Source: Escherichia sp. MOD1-EC7003 (GTDB taxonomy: Bacteria; Pseudomonadota; Gammaproteobacteria; Enterobacterales; Enterobacteriaceae). Taken from it: a stretch of DNA of 40,003 nucleotides. The notes below the pieces were generated by a model, which worked only from the letters and a program-made list of their open reading frames with translations, was not told where the DNA came from and made no database searches. Positions within the stretch are counted from its first letter, which is position 1. Every line of letters starts with the position of its first letter. Positions 29,750 to 36,736 of this stretch are shown here, piece after piece. The position numbers and the translations under genes are program-made. The stretch covers positions 1 through 40,003 of the forward strand of contig NZ_PTRE01000061.1 of assembly GCF_002965065.1 (NCBI RefSeq), written 5' to 3'.

Positions 29750-30736
29750 CTAACCGAAGCGAACATCTCGTCCGTGCGGTTCATCGAGATCCTGCCACGG
29801 ACCAATTGAAATAATCCCCGTAGGATTGATGGTCTTATGGCTACGGAAGTAGTGATTTCGGATGTGATCGAAATTGACAGTTTCGGCAATTCCTGGCATC
29901 TGGTAGATATCACGCAGGAAGCCATACAGATTCAGGTAATCGCTGATGCGGTGCTTATCACACTTGAAGTGGGTCACATACACTGGATCAAAACGCACCA
30001 GCGTGGTCCACAGGCGAATATCGGCTTCGGTAAGCTGGTTACCGGTTAGATAACGATGCTGACCTAAGATCTGCTCCAGTCGTGCCAGCGATTCAAACAC
30101 TTTCACCACCGCCTCGTCGTAAGCTTCCTGGCTGGTGGCAAAACCGGCTTTATACACGCCATTGTTAACTGTGTCATAAATCCAGCCATTGAGTTCGTCA
30201 ATTTTCGTTTGCAGGGCTGGTGGGTAGTAATCACCGGCTTTCGCGCCCAGCGCATCAAACGCGGTATTGAACATGCGGATGATTTCCGCTGATTCGTTGC
30301 TGACGATGGTGTGGTTCTTTTTGTCCCACAGCACGGGAACAGTGACTCGCCCGCTGTAGTGTGGATCAGCGTGGAGATAAAGCTGATACAGAAATTCATG
30401 CTGATAGAGCGTATCGCCGGTTGCTCCCGGAAAACGGTCATCAAAGGTCCAGCCGTTTTCCAGCATCAGTGGGTTCACCACGGAAACGGAAATAAACGGT
30501 TCCAGTCCTTTGAGTTTACGCATGATCAGCGTGCGGTGCGCCCACGGGCAGGCGAGTGAAACATAGAGATGATAGCGATCTTTTTCTGCGGCAAAACCGG
30601 CTTTGCCAGTGGGGCCTGGCGCGCCATCGGCAGTGAGCCAGTTACGAAATGCGGACGCTGAACGTTGAAATTTACCGTCGGTGGATTTGGTGTCGTACCA
30701 GGTATCATGCCAGACGCCGTCAATCAGTTGACCCAT
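29750..30736 (-). CDS. yqjG: Glutathionyl-hydroquinone reductase YqjG
   Basis: YqjG (328 residues) is a xi-class glutathione transferase that reduces glutathionyl-hydroquinones, releasing GSH and hydroquinone. The N-terminal thioredoxin fold carries the catalytic C63 in LACPWAHRT, and the C-terminal helical domain carries TEADIRLWTTLVRFD. ATG 30736 gives the K-12 length; the longer frame from 30790 reads through the preceding terminator. Because that terminator separates it from yqjF, its promoter should lie in the ~20-bp spacer or within yqjF. Function is assigned from the K-12 homologue. Confidence 0.95.
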   Translation of the reverse strand: MGQLIDGVWHDTWYDTKSTDGKFQRSASAFRNWLTADGAPGPTGKAGFAAEKDRYHLYVSLACPWAHRTLIMRKLKGLEPFISVSVVNPLMLENGWTFDDRFPGATGDTLYQHEFLYQLYLHADPHYSGRVTVPVLWDKKNHTIVSNESAEIIRMFNTAFDALGAKAGDYYPPALQTKIDELNGWIYDTVNNGVYKAGFATSQEAYDEAVVKVFESLARLEQILGQHRYLTGNQLTEADIRLWTTLVRFDPVYVTHFKCDKHRISDYLNLYGFLRDIYQMPGIAETVNFDHIRNHYFRSHKTINPTGIISIGPWQDLDEPHGRDVRFG

Positions 30737-30756
30737 TTTTCTCTCCTCCAATAGCA

Positions 30757-30786
30757 AAAAACGAGGAGTATTCACCTCGTTTTTTG
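30757..30786. terminator. Terminator between yqjF and yqjG
   Basis: AAAAAACGAGG (30757-30767) is the inverse complement of CCTCGTTTTTT (30776-30786), leaving a short loop (AGTATTCA). The A/T tracts at both ends make it usable in either direction; on the minus strand it ends the yqjF transcript. Confidence 0.88.
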
Positions 30787-30806
30787 TCATTAAGTATAGC
30801 GCGTGC

Positions 30807-31199
30807 TTACCACTTTTTATTCAGCAGGCGGTCGATGCTATACGCGCCTGGACCGGTAATCGCCAGCAGGAGGAATCCACCAGAAATAGTCAGGTTTTTC
30901 ATGAACATCAGCGAGTTGATGCCTTCAGCAAAGTTGCTGTGAAATAAAAATGCTGTCAACAATGTAAAACCAGCGGTAAACAACGCCGTGGTACGTGTCA
31001 GGAAACCGAACAGGATTGCCAGACCACCACCGAACTCAAGCAGAATCACCAGCGGCAGCATAAAGCCAGGGACACCCATCGCTTCCATATATTGTTGAGT
31101 ACCGGCGTAGCCAGTAATTTTTCCCCAGCCAGCGCTAATAAACAGAATTGGCATTAAAATGCGCGCTACCAGTACACCAACATCTTCTAATTTTTTCAT
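30807..31199 (-). CDS. yqjF: DoxX-family inner-membrane protein YqjF
   Basis: YqjF (130 residues) is a DoxX-family quinol-oxidase-like membrane protein with four hydrophobic segments (~8-25, 48-66, 71-88, 100-120). In E. coli its gene responds to dinitrotoluene breakdown products through YhaJ, and it has been used as the sensing promoter in biosensors. ATG 31199 matches the K-12 start; the ORF extends to 31289 without a good ribosome site. A 186-bp gap with a GGCCGGA/TCCGGCC stem (31357-31375) separates it from yqjK, so it is probably a separate transcript. Enzymatic role unproven. Confidence 0.92.
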   Translation of the reverse strand: MKKLEDVGVLVARILMPILFISAGWGKITGYAGTQQYMEAMGVPGFMLPLVILLEFGGGLAILFGFLTRTTALFTAGFTLLTAFLFHSNFAEGINSLMFMKNLTISGGFLLLAITGPGAYSIDRLLNKKW

Positions 31200-31385
31200 C
31201 ATACTCTCCACTGCGCCACTCAGGCTGCTGATTGTTTTTTTGTGCAAGGGCGCGGTATTAGCGTCGTTGCTGTCGATGGAGAGAATCATAAACGTGGTGT
31301 ATGATGATTGTTAGCAAGGAAAATTGTCAAAATTTTTCAAAAATTTTGAGGGATAAGGCCGGAATGGCTCCGGCCAGAGAGGTCG

Positions 31386-31685
31386 TTAACTGCGAAGTTG
31401 TTGCTGCTTGAGGGTCGTTTTAACCAGACGCCAGGCGCTCCATACACCAAAACCGCGTCTGGCCCAGCGGACCAGCATATTGGGATGGCGAATCGTCCAT
31501 ATAGCCATCACGCTACTGCCAACCAACGCCCAGGAGCGCAGACTTAGCAGCGTATTCCAGCGACGATCGTAAGCGCCTGTTGCCTCCAGCCATTCACGAC
31601 GGCTGGCAGAAAGATCCAGCCGTTGTTGCTGGATCTGACTAAGCAGTCGCGCTTTACGTCGTTCACGTTCGACTTTACTGCTCAC
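31386..31685 (-). CDS. yqjK: Uncharacterised protein YqjK
   Basis: A basic 99-residue protein of unknown function. The first ~35 residues are Arg/Lys-rich and helical (VERERRKARLLSQIQQQR), followed by a weakly hydrophobic segment (~50-68) and another near 80-90. Length equals K-12 YqjK. Its ATG (31685) overlaps the end of yqjE by 11 bp, so it is translationally coupled to the yqjCDE group, RpoS-linked in K-12. Confidence 0.9.
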   Translation of the reverse strand: MSSKVERERRKARLLSQIQQQRLDLSASRREWLEATGAYDRRWNTLLSLRSWALVGSSVMAIWTIRHPNMLVRWARRGFGVWSAWRLVKTTLKQQQLRS

Positions 31686-32079
31686 GGGACTCCTCCTTGA
31701 GCAGCTGCCGATCGTTGGCTAACTCATGGCGTGTATGGCGCAGCAAGGTGGATTTACGCGATTTACGTAGCGTCCAGATACCGCCAATCAGTGCCAGTAG
31801 CAGCAACACCACGGTGGTGGCAATCATCGCATTCAGGCGATATTGCGGATCAACCGCCCAGATAATCAGCACCATCAGGCTCATAAGACCAAATGCAGCG
31901 AAAAGCATCGTCAGGCCCAGCATCAGTAAAAGTTGAAAGAGATTCGCTTTTTCCTCTTCCAGCTCCACCACCGCCAGCCGCAGACGTGTCTCCACCATTT
32001 CGACCATGATGGTGACAATTCGCTGCCCGATGCCCAGAATGCTTTTACCGGGCCCTTGCGCGTGATGAGTGTCTGCCAT
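31675..32079 (-). CDS. yqjE: Inner-membrane protein YqjE (DUF1469/holin-III superfamily)
   Basis: YqjE (134 residues) has two adjacent membrane segments (~47-70 and ~80-102; LFQLLLMLGLTMLFAAFGLM and ATTVVLLLLALIGGIW) between a helical N-terminus and a basic C-terminal tail. It belongs to the DUF1469 (putative actinobacterial holin-X/phage holin III-like) group of small membrane proteins. ATG 32079 gives the K-12 length; the frame extends to 32148 inside yqjD. Two bases separate it from yqjD. Function unknown. Confidence 0.92.
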   Translation of the reverse strand: MADTHHAQGPGKSILGIGQRIVTIMVEMVETRLRLAVVELEEEKANLFQLLLMLGLTMLFAAFGLMSLMVLIIWAVDPQYRLNAMIATTVVLLLLALIGGIWTLRKSRKSTLLRHTRHELANDRQLLKEESREQ

Positions 32080-32081
32080 AA

Positions 32082-32387
32082 TTAACGACGAGACAGCAGA
32101 ACGCCGAGCACTACACCGATTGCAGCGCCAATGCCCACGCCCGTCCACGGATTTTCGCGCACATACTCATCGGCACGCGCTGCCGCAACGCGGGTTTGTT
32201 TGGCAATGGCATCACCAGTTTCACCCAGGTGATAACGGCTCTGTTTCAGCGCCTGCTCCGCTTTGCTACGAATCTTACTCAACTCTTCTTTCGACTTCTC
32301 GCCAGATGAGCTAAGCACCTCTTCCAGCGTATCGGAAAGGGATTTCAACTCAGCACGCAGATGTTCCGTAGTGTGTTCTTTCGACAT
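32082..32387 (-). CDS. yqjD: Membrane-anchored ribosome-binding protein YqjD
   Basis: YqjD (101 residues), of the ElaB/YqjD/DUF883 family, is a tail-anchored inner-membrane protein. A long helical, Lys/Glu-rich N-terminal part (~1-75) precedes the ENPWTGVGIGAAIGVVLGVLLSRR anchor region. In K-12 it associates with 70S and 100S ribosomes and is made in stationary phase under RpoS. AGGTG-type site precedes ATG 32387. It is cotranscribed with yqjE and yqjK; yqjC lies 38 bp upstream. Confidence 0.94.
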   Translation of the reverse strand: MSKEHTTEHLRAELKSLSDTLEEVLSSSGEKSKEELSKIRSKAEQALKQSRYHLGETGDAIAKQTRVAAARADEYVRENPWTGVGIGAAIGVVLGVLLSRR

Positions 32388-32424
32388 AGTTTTCTCCAGG
32401 TGAGTAAGTAGTGACTCTTGTGAG

Positions 32425-32793
32425 TTAGTAGTCGCGCGCTTCCAGCTTTTTCAGCTCTTCCTGCGCTTCTGCCAGTTTTCGCTCGCGTTTGGCAATCTTA
32501 TCCGCATCGCCTTTTTGCTTAGCCTCGGTTAAATCTTGCTGGCGTTCCGCTACCTCATCTTTCTGCTTTGCGATTTTCTTCTGATGATCGGCACGCAGCT
32601 GGCTATCTGAACAGTTGGCTCGGACTTCACTCAGGGCTTTATTCAGACCGTCAATACGATTCTGGTTTTGGTGTTTTTCGGCATAGCTGATCTCCTTAAG
32701 GATATTTTGCTCCTTTTCCTGACACAGGGTAGTGGCATAACTACCGGCACTAAGAGCAAAAAGAGAAGCAGCTAAAGCGATGCGGTATTTCAT
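32425..32793 (-). CDS. yqjC: Periplasmic DUF1090 protein YqjC
   Basis: YqjC (122 residues) has a signal peptide (MKYRIALAASLFALSAGSYA), a mature N-terminus with a Cys (TTLCQEKE) and a second Cys (RANCSDSQ), followed by a charged coiled coil (~60-120; repeated KxxxLxxA units such as AERQQDLTEAKQ). It is a DUF1090 family protein of unknown function. ATG 32793 follows GGAAGG; the ORF's five extra residues upstream overlap that site. It is the first gene of the yqjCDEK group, separated from mzrA by 146 bp. Confidence 0.92.
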   Translation of the reverse strand: MKYRIALAASLFALSAGSYATTLCQEKEQNILKEISYAEKHQNQNRIDGLNKALSEVRANCSDSQLRADHQKKIAKQKDEVAERQQDLTEAKQKGDADKIAKRERKLAEAQEELKKLEARDY

Positions 32794-32939
32794 TCTTGAA
32801 CCTTCCATTGTGATTCGGACCTATTACAAAGGAACGATTGTCCAGACAACGAAGCGGTGGTGTTAACCGCCGCCTCATTAATCATAGACAGTTACGGTGA
32901 AATCACCAAAGTCAGTGATATGTTTCGGATAACAGGAAG

Positions 32940-33323
32940 TTATCCGAAGCGATGAGAGTTATCCCGTAGCCGGGTCAGCCACTGCATGGCCTGACTATGA
33001 TTGTCCTGCTGTGCAATGATGTAGCCATGGGGTAATGTTCTGTCGAGGACCGCTTTTGCGGCGGCACTCTGGTCGCTGGAGTCAAACGTAATTAACAGAG
33101 TGTCATTTTTTGGGGTGATACTTTTGAAAGGTATGCCGTGAGCATCAAGGTGATGCCAGATTGAAAAACCGTCTGGCATCGTTGTGCCTTGATGAATGGC
33201 ACGAATCGCCAGCGTAGACTCTTGCTGGCGAACCGCAGACCAGGCCAGCAACAGTGTGCCGACCAGAAGTAAAACAGCGCCGGACCAGGCTAACTGGCGA
33301 AGCAACATGCGAGGTATTTGCAT
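32940..33323 (-). CDS. mzrA: EnvZ/OmpR modulator MzrA
   Basis: MzrA (127 residues) is a bitopic inner-membrane protein with a single N-terminal segment (~12-32, LAWSGAVLLLVGTLLLAW) and a periplasmic domain. It binds the sensor kinase EnvZ and raises OmpR phosphorylation, connecting CpxA/CpxR to EnvZ/OmpR control. It starts 3 bp after the stop of yqjA, with which it forms a Cpx-regulated operon in K-12. Length equals the K-12 protein. Confidence 0.94.
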   Translation of the reverse strand: MQIPRMLLRQLAWSGAVLLLVGTLLLAWSAVRQQESTLAIRAIHQGTTMPDGFSIWHHLDAHGIPFKSITPKNDTLLITFDSSDQSAAAKAVLDRTLPHGYIIAQQDNHSQAMQWLTRLRDNSHRFG

Positions 33324-33326
33324 CCC

Positions 33327-33989
33327 TTACCCCCGATTTCCATATTTCTTTTTCCATAACACGACCAGAGAACCTGCCAGGCCAAACACCAGCAGCACCA
33401 CCGGGAGCAGCATCAGGCATGACATCAGCTGGTCCTCATACTTTAAAAATACCGGCGTTTTGCCGAGCATGTAACCCAGAGTTGTCAGGATCAATACCCA
33501 CAGCAGACCGCTCATCCAGTTGAAGAACTGAAAGCGTGCGTTATTCAGCCCTGATAACCCGGCAATCGTCGGCAGCAGTGTTCTGACAAACGCAATAAAG
33601 CGACCAATTAGCAGCGCCGATAAACCGTGCTTATGAAAAAGATGGTGTGCGCGTTGATGATAATGCGCGGGTAAATGAGATAGCCAGTTTTGTACGGTGC
33701 GGGTATTGCCCAGCCATCGCCCCTGAATATAGCTGACCCAGCAGCCGAGGCTGGCAGCAACGGTCAGCAGCAGAATCGTTTGCGGATAGCCCATCGCGCC
33801 TTTTGCAATCAATACGCCGACCAATACCAGCAAACTGTCGCCCGGTAAAAAGGCTGCCGGAAGCAAGCCGTTTTCAAGGAACAAAATTACAAACAAGACA
33901 AAATACAATATGCCAATCATCGAGGGATTGGCCAGAGTTTCAAAATCCTGCGCCCACAGGGCTTGCAGCAATTGGGTCAAAAGTTCCAT
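33327..33989 (-). CDS. yqjA: DedA-family membrane transporter YqjA
   Basis: YqjA (220 residues) is a DedA-family inner-membrane protein, probably a proton-dependent transporter/lipid flippase-like protein needed with YghB for cell division, alkaline tolerance and drug resistance. Residues shown important in K-12 are present: E39, D51, R130 and R136. Hydrophobic segments include 25-45, 52-72 and 140-160, with two re-entrant-like stretches. The upstream gene is exuR, 344 bp away. mzrA follows immediately. Confidence 0.96.
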   Translation of the reverse strand: MELLTQLLQALWAQDFETLANPSMIGILYFVLFVILFLENGLLPAAFLPGDSLLVLVGVLIAKGAMGYPQTILLLTVAASLGCWVSYIQGRWLGNTRTVQNWLSHLPAHYHQRAHHLFHKHGLSALLIGRFIAFVRTLLPTIAGLSGLNNARFQFFNWMSGLLWVLILTTLGYMLGKTPVFLKYEDQLMSCLMLLPVVLLVFGLAGSLVVLWKKKYGNRG

Positions 33990-34333
33990 TCATTATTCCT
34001 GGTGAGTCGGTTAACGCCACGCTGGTTTTAAAAAATGCACTACCGCAATGTTATTGCTGTTTTGGTATGTTCTGCGGGTTTGATACATCAACACAGCCTG
34101 AACTATTCCCTGTAAAATCGTGAGATAAGAAAACATTCAAAAGCATAAATTCAAATTGGATCTAATTGTAACAAAGGTCAACGTTATTCGTTATCAAAAT
34201 TACATGTCCGTGGTGTCTGATTTTGCTGAATGCCGGGGAGGGTAGCGAGAGGATTTACACAGGCTGACATTTTATACTTTTCGCTTACCGACGAAGCAAA
34301 CAGGCGCATTGCAGCGCCTGCCGGATGGGCGTT
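33990..34333. other. exuR-yqjA intergenic region
   Basis: This 344-bp region contains the exuR 3' end hairpin (34301-34320) and the yqjA-mzrA promoter. In K-12 that promoter is under CpxR control. I do not see a convincing paired CpxR box or -35/-10 set by eye. No open frame looks genic. Confidence 0.5.
34301..34320 (-). terminator. Possible exuR terminator
   Basis: CAGGCGC (34301-34307) pairs with GCGCCTG (34314-34320) around ATTGCA, 13 bp after the exuR stop. On the minus strand it is followed only by TTTGCTTCG, a weak T-run, so termination may be inefficient. Confidence 0.5.
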
Positions 34334-35110
34334 TCATTTGCTGCCACTGGTGGCCGTATCGAGATGCACTACCGGGTTTTCGGCGAACAGATAGCGGTCG
34401 GCATTGAACTCGAAATCGTCGCTGGTTTCGTTAAATAACATGATCTTGGTGTTTTCCAGATGCTGCCACATCGCCAGTTTGGCTGCATGAGGATCTTTGC
34501 GGATCAGCGCCTTGAGGATTTGATCGTGGTCATCACACCAGTTATCGACGGTACGGGAATCAATGTGTTCGTGCAGTTTTTTCCAGTACGGGTTATGGCT
34601 ACGCTGGGTCCACATTTTTTCAACGATGGCTGCCAGGGCCGAGTTCTGCGTCGCCAGGGCGACCTGAATATGGAATTGTAAATCCCACTCGGAGTCACGG
34701 AAACACTGTTCGCCGCGTGCCTGCTCCTGGATAGCCATCAGCTTCATGATGTCCTGTTTTGTCACCTGGGTCGCAGCGAATTCGGCAATATTACTTTCGA
34801 TGAGCTGACGTGCCTGGAGCAGCTCAAATGGACCGTAATTGGCAAACTCCATATCATGGTCAGCCGACTGCTGATGGCGCGGCTGGTTGGAAACCACATG
34901 AATGCCCGAGCCTTTGCGCACTTCTACATAACCCTCGACTTCAAGCATAATGATGGCTTCACGAACCACGGTGCGGCTGACGTTTTTTTCATCGGCAATA
35001 AAGCGTTCGGCAGGCAGTTTATCACCCACCAGATAGACGCCCTGTTCGATGCGCTCTTTCAGGTCAGCGGCAAGTTGTTGATACAAACGGCGTGGCTCAG
35101 TGATTTCCAT
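34334..35110 (-). CDS. exuR: Hexuronate regulon repressor ExuR
   Basis: ExuR (258 residues) is a GntR-family (FadR subfamily) repressor of glucuronate/galacturonate genes (exuT, uxaCA, uxaB, uxuAB). The winged helix is at ~8-75 ([43 protein letters not shown]), and the all-helical FCD ligand domain at ~95-240, with the metal-site residues in the DxxxH/HxxxH region (DLQFHIQV). ATG 35110 gives the K-12 length and follows GGGAG; the frame extends to 35173 across the operator. In K-12 exuT lies directly upstream; here a fimbrial operon lies there instead. Confidence 0.96.
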   Translation of the reverse strand: MEITEPRRLYQQLAADLKERIEQGVYLVGDKLPAERFIADEKNVSRTVVREAIIMLEVEGYVEVRKGSGIHVVSNQPRHQQSADHDMEFANYGPFELLQARQLIESNIAEFAATQVTKQDIMKLMAIQEQARGEQCFRDSEWDLQFHIQVALATQNSALAAIVEKMWTQRSHNPYWKKLHEHIDSRTVDNWCDDHDQILKALIRKDPHAAKLAMWQHLENTKIMLFNETSDDFEFNADRYLFAENPVVHLDTATSGSK

Positions 35111-35403
35111 ATGCGTCTCCCGGAGTGGAATGCGGACGAAGTTATCATACCACTTTGTACATGGGCATGCCAATGTGATTTCATTTGTAATAATTATATA
35201 AACTCAATATATATGTATATTCTGTATCTTTATGAATTCCTAATTTTCAGTAGGTAATCTTGTGGCAAACCCTATATTTCAGTAAGTTAGATGTTGTTTT
35301 GATAAATAAAATTTACTTAATCAATGAATTATTGTTTTGACATTCTCCCTCTCAATGAATTTAATGCACGCATTCGGTAACTTTCGTAAAAGAAAATATC
35401 ATT
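35111..35403. promoter_or_regulatory. exuR / fimbrial operon divergent control region
   Basis: This AT-rich stretch of 293 bp separates exuR (minus) and the fimbrial chaperone gene (plus). At 35139-35156 an imperfect palindrome (AAGTTATC, AT, ACCACTTT) may be the ExuR auto-operator. The rest, particularly 35190-35400, is markedly AT-rich, as expected for horizontally acquired, H-NS-silenced fimbrial loci. No specific fimbrial activator site can be named. Confidence 0.5.
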
Positions 35404-36114
35404 GTGAGATGCATAAGAGTTCCATTTTTTCTGGCTAGTATTCTTTTTTTCTGTTCCATGCCAGGACAAGCAAATATGACGGTATACCCAATGGCTGTAT
35501 CCATAAACAGTCAGGGGGAAGGGAGTGTCCGTGTCATATCGAAGACGAATGAAGTCCAATATATTAAAGCGACGGTATTCCGTATCGACAATCCGTCAAC
35601 ACCACAAGAAAAAGAAATTGAAGTAATATCTGGCGATGCGAACCAGCTTGTTGTAATGCCACCAAAATTTGCTTTACCTGGTGGAAGCAGCAAAACCGTA
35701 CGTTTTGTAGCGATGGAACCTGAGCAAAAAGAAAAAAACTATCGGGTTAAATTTGAAGCAGTACCTAGCATAGATGATGCAACGACGAATAAAAAAGATC
35801 TCGCTATGCAATTAACGGTTAACTTAATTTGGGGCATTGTTGTCAGCGTGCCACCTCAGCAGCCTGTGGCAAAATTGGACATCAGTGCCGATAAAAATTT
35901 AATTAACAATGGCAATCAACGTTTGAAAATATTGACAATTGACTATTGTAAAAATAATGGTTCTGTGAAGTGTAGAACGCAGACCGTAAATAAAAACATC
36001 TTCCCTGGACAAGTCAGGATGTTAGAAAGCATATCTGGCGACGATAAAATCGTAGTCAAATATAACAACTGGATCACTAAAGATAACGGTGAGTTTGAAC
36101 TGGCGATCCATTGA
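35404..36114 (+). CDS. Class 5 (alpha) fimbrial chaperone, CfaA-like
   Basis: A 236-residue periplasmic chaperone for alpha (class 5) fimbriae. A signal peptide (FFLASILFFCSMPGQA) is followed by two Ig-like domains; conserved segments include MTVYPMAVSI, EVQYIKATVF, KFALPGGSSKTVRF and YRVKFEAVP, which match CfaA/CooB-type chaperones. It should cap the pilin by donor-strand complementation and guide it to the usher. The start is GTG at 35404; no ATG in frame gives an intact signal peptide and the ribosome site (AAAGAAAA) is weak. It is followed by the major pilin gene at 31 bp. Confidence 0.85.
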   Translation: MRCIRVPFFLASILFFCSMPGQANMTVYPMAVSINSQGEGSVRVISKTNEVQYIKATVFRIDNPSTPQEKEIEVISGDANQLVVMPPKFALPGGSSKTVRFVAMEPEQKEKNYRVKFEAVPSIDDATTNKKDLAMQLTVNLIWGIVVSVPPQQPVAKLDISADKNLINNGNQRLKILTIDYCKNNGSVKCRTQTVNKNIFPGQVRMLESISGDDKIVVKYNNWITKDNGEFELAIH

Positions 36115-36145
36115 TATTATCTGTAATACATTCAAAGGAATAGTA

Positions 36146-36646
36146 ATGAAAAAGGTATTTGCAAAATCTCTTCTGGTAGCAGCTATGTTTTCTGTTGCAG
36201 GTTCTGCGTTAGCAGTACAAAAAGATATTACTGTTACGGCTAACGTTGATGCCGCTCTGGATATGACCCAAACCGATAACACAGCACTGCCGAAAGCAGT
36301 AGAGATGCAATATCTACCGGGTCAGGGTCTGCAATCTTACCAGTTAATGACCAAAATCTGGTCAAATGACACAACCAAAGACGTGAAAATGCAGTTAGTT
36401 TCTCCTGCACAACTGGTTCAAAGCCTGGACGCTACTAAAGTTGTTCCGCTGACCGTAACCTGGGGCGGTGAAGAGATTAAAGCTGATGCGGCAACCACGT
36501 TTACCGCAACAAAAATCTTTGCTTCTGATGCGTTAACTAACGGTTCTCTGGCTAAAAACCTGATGTTTGCTCAAACCACCAAAGGTGTTCTGGAAACAGG
36601 TATCTACCGTGGCGTAGTCAGCATTTATCTGTCCCAGGATATCTAA
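36146..36646 (+). CDS. Class 5 fimbrial major subunit, CfaB/CooA/TcfB-like
   Basis: A 166-residue major pilin with signal peptide ending ALA (cleavage after 23). The mature protein starts VQKDITVTANVD, the donor strand typical of class 5 pilins such as CfaB, CooA and Salmonella TcfB, and has no cysteine. Further class hallmarks are the ALPKAVEMQY segment, SYQLMTKIWSND, LTVTWGGEEI and the C-terminal IYRGVVSIYLSQDI. ATG 36146 follows AAAGGAA. A hairpin after the stop fits higher production of the major subunit than of the usher. Confidence 0.9.
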   Translation: MKKVFAKSLLVAAMFSVAGSALAVQKDITVTANVDAALDMTQTDNTALPKAVEMQYLPGQGLQSYQLMTKIWSNDTTKDVKMQLVSPAQLVQSLDATKVVPLTVTWGGEEIKADAATTFTATKIFASDALTNGSLAKNLMFAQTTKGVLETGIYRGVVSIYLSQDI

Positions 36647-36673
36647 TCCGGATAACAGAATTAACGCGTAACA

Positions 36674-36699
36674 AAGGGGGGCTAGTCCTCCCTTATTTT
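36674..36699 (+). terminator. Attenuator hairpin between major pilin and usher
   Basis: AAGGGGGG (36674-36681) pairs with CCTCCCTT (36687-36694, one G-T pair) around CTAGT, followed by ATTTT. Partial termination here would set pilin over usher, as in other chaperone-usher operons. Confidence 0.65.
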
Positions 36700-36736
36700 A
36701 ACTGTTTTAGTATTTGTTATGGATTTCAGGGTTGCC

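Noticed and set aside
31357..31375. GGCCGGA/TCCGGCC stem after yqjK as a terminator
   Set aside because: No T-run follows on the minus strand within the required distance; kept only as a possible mRNA stem.
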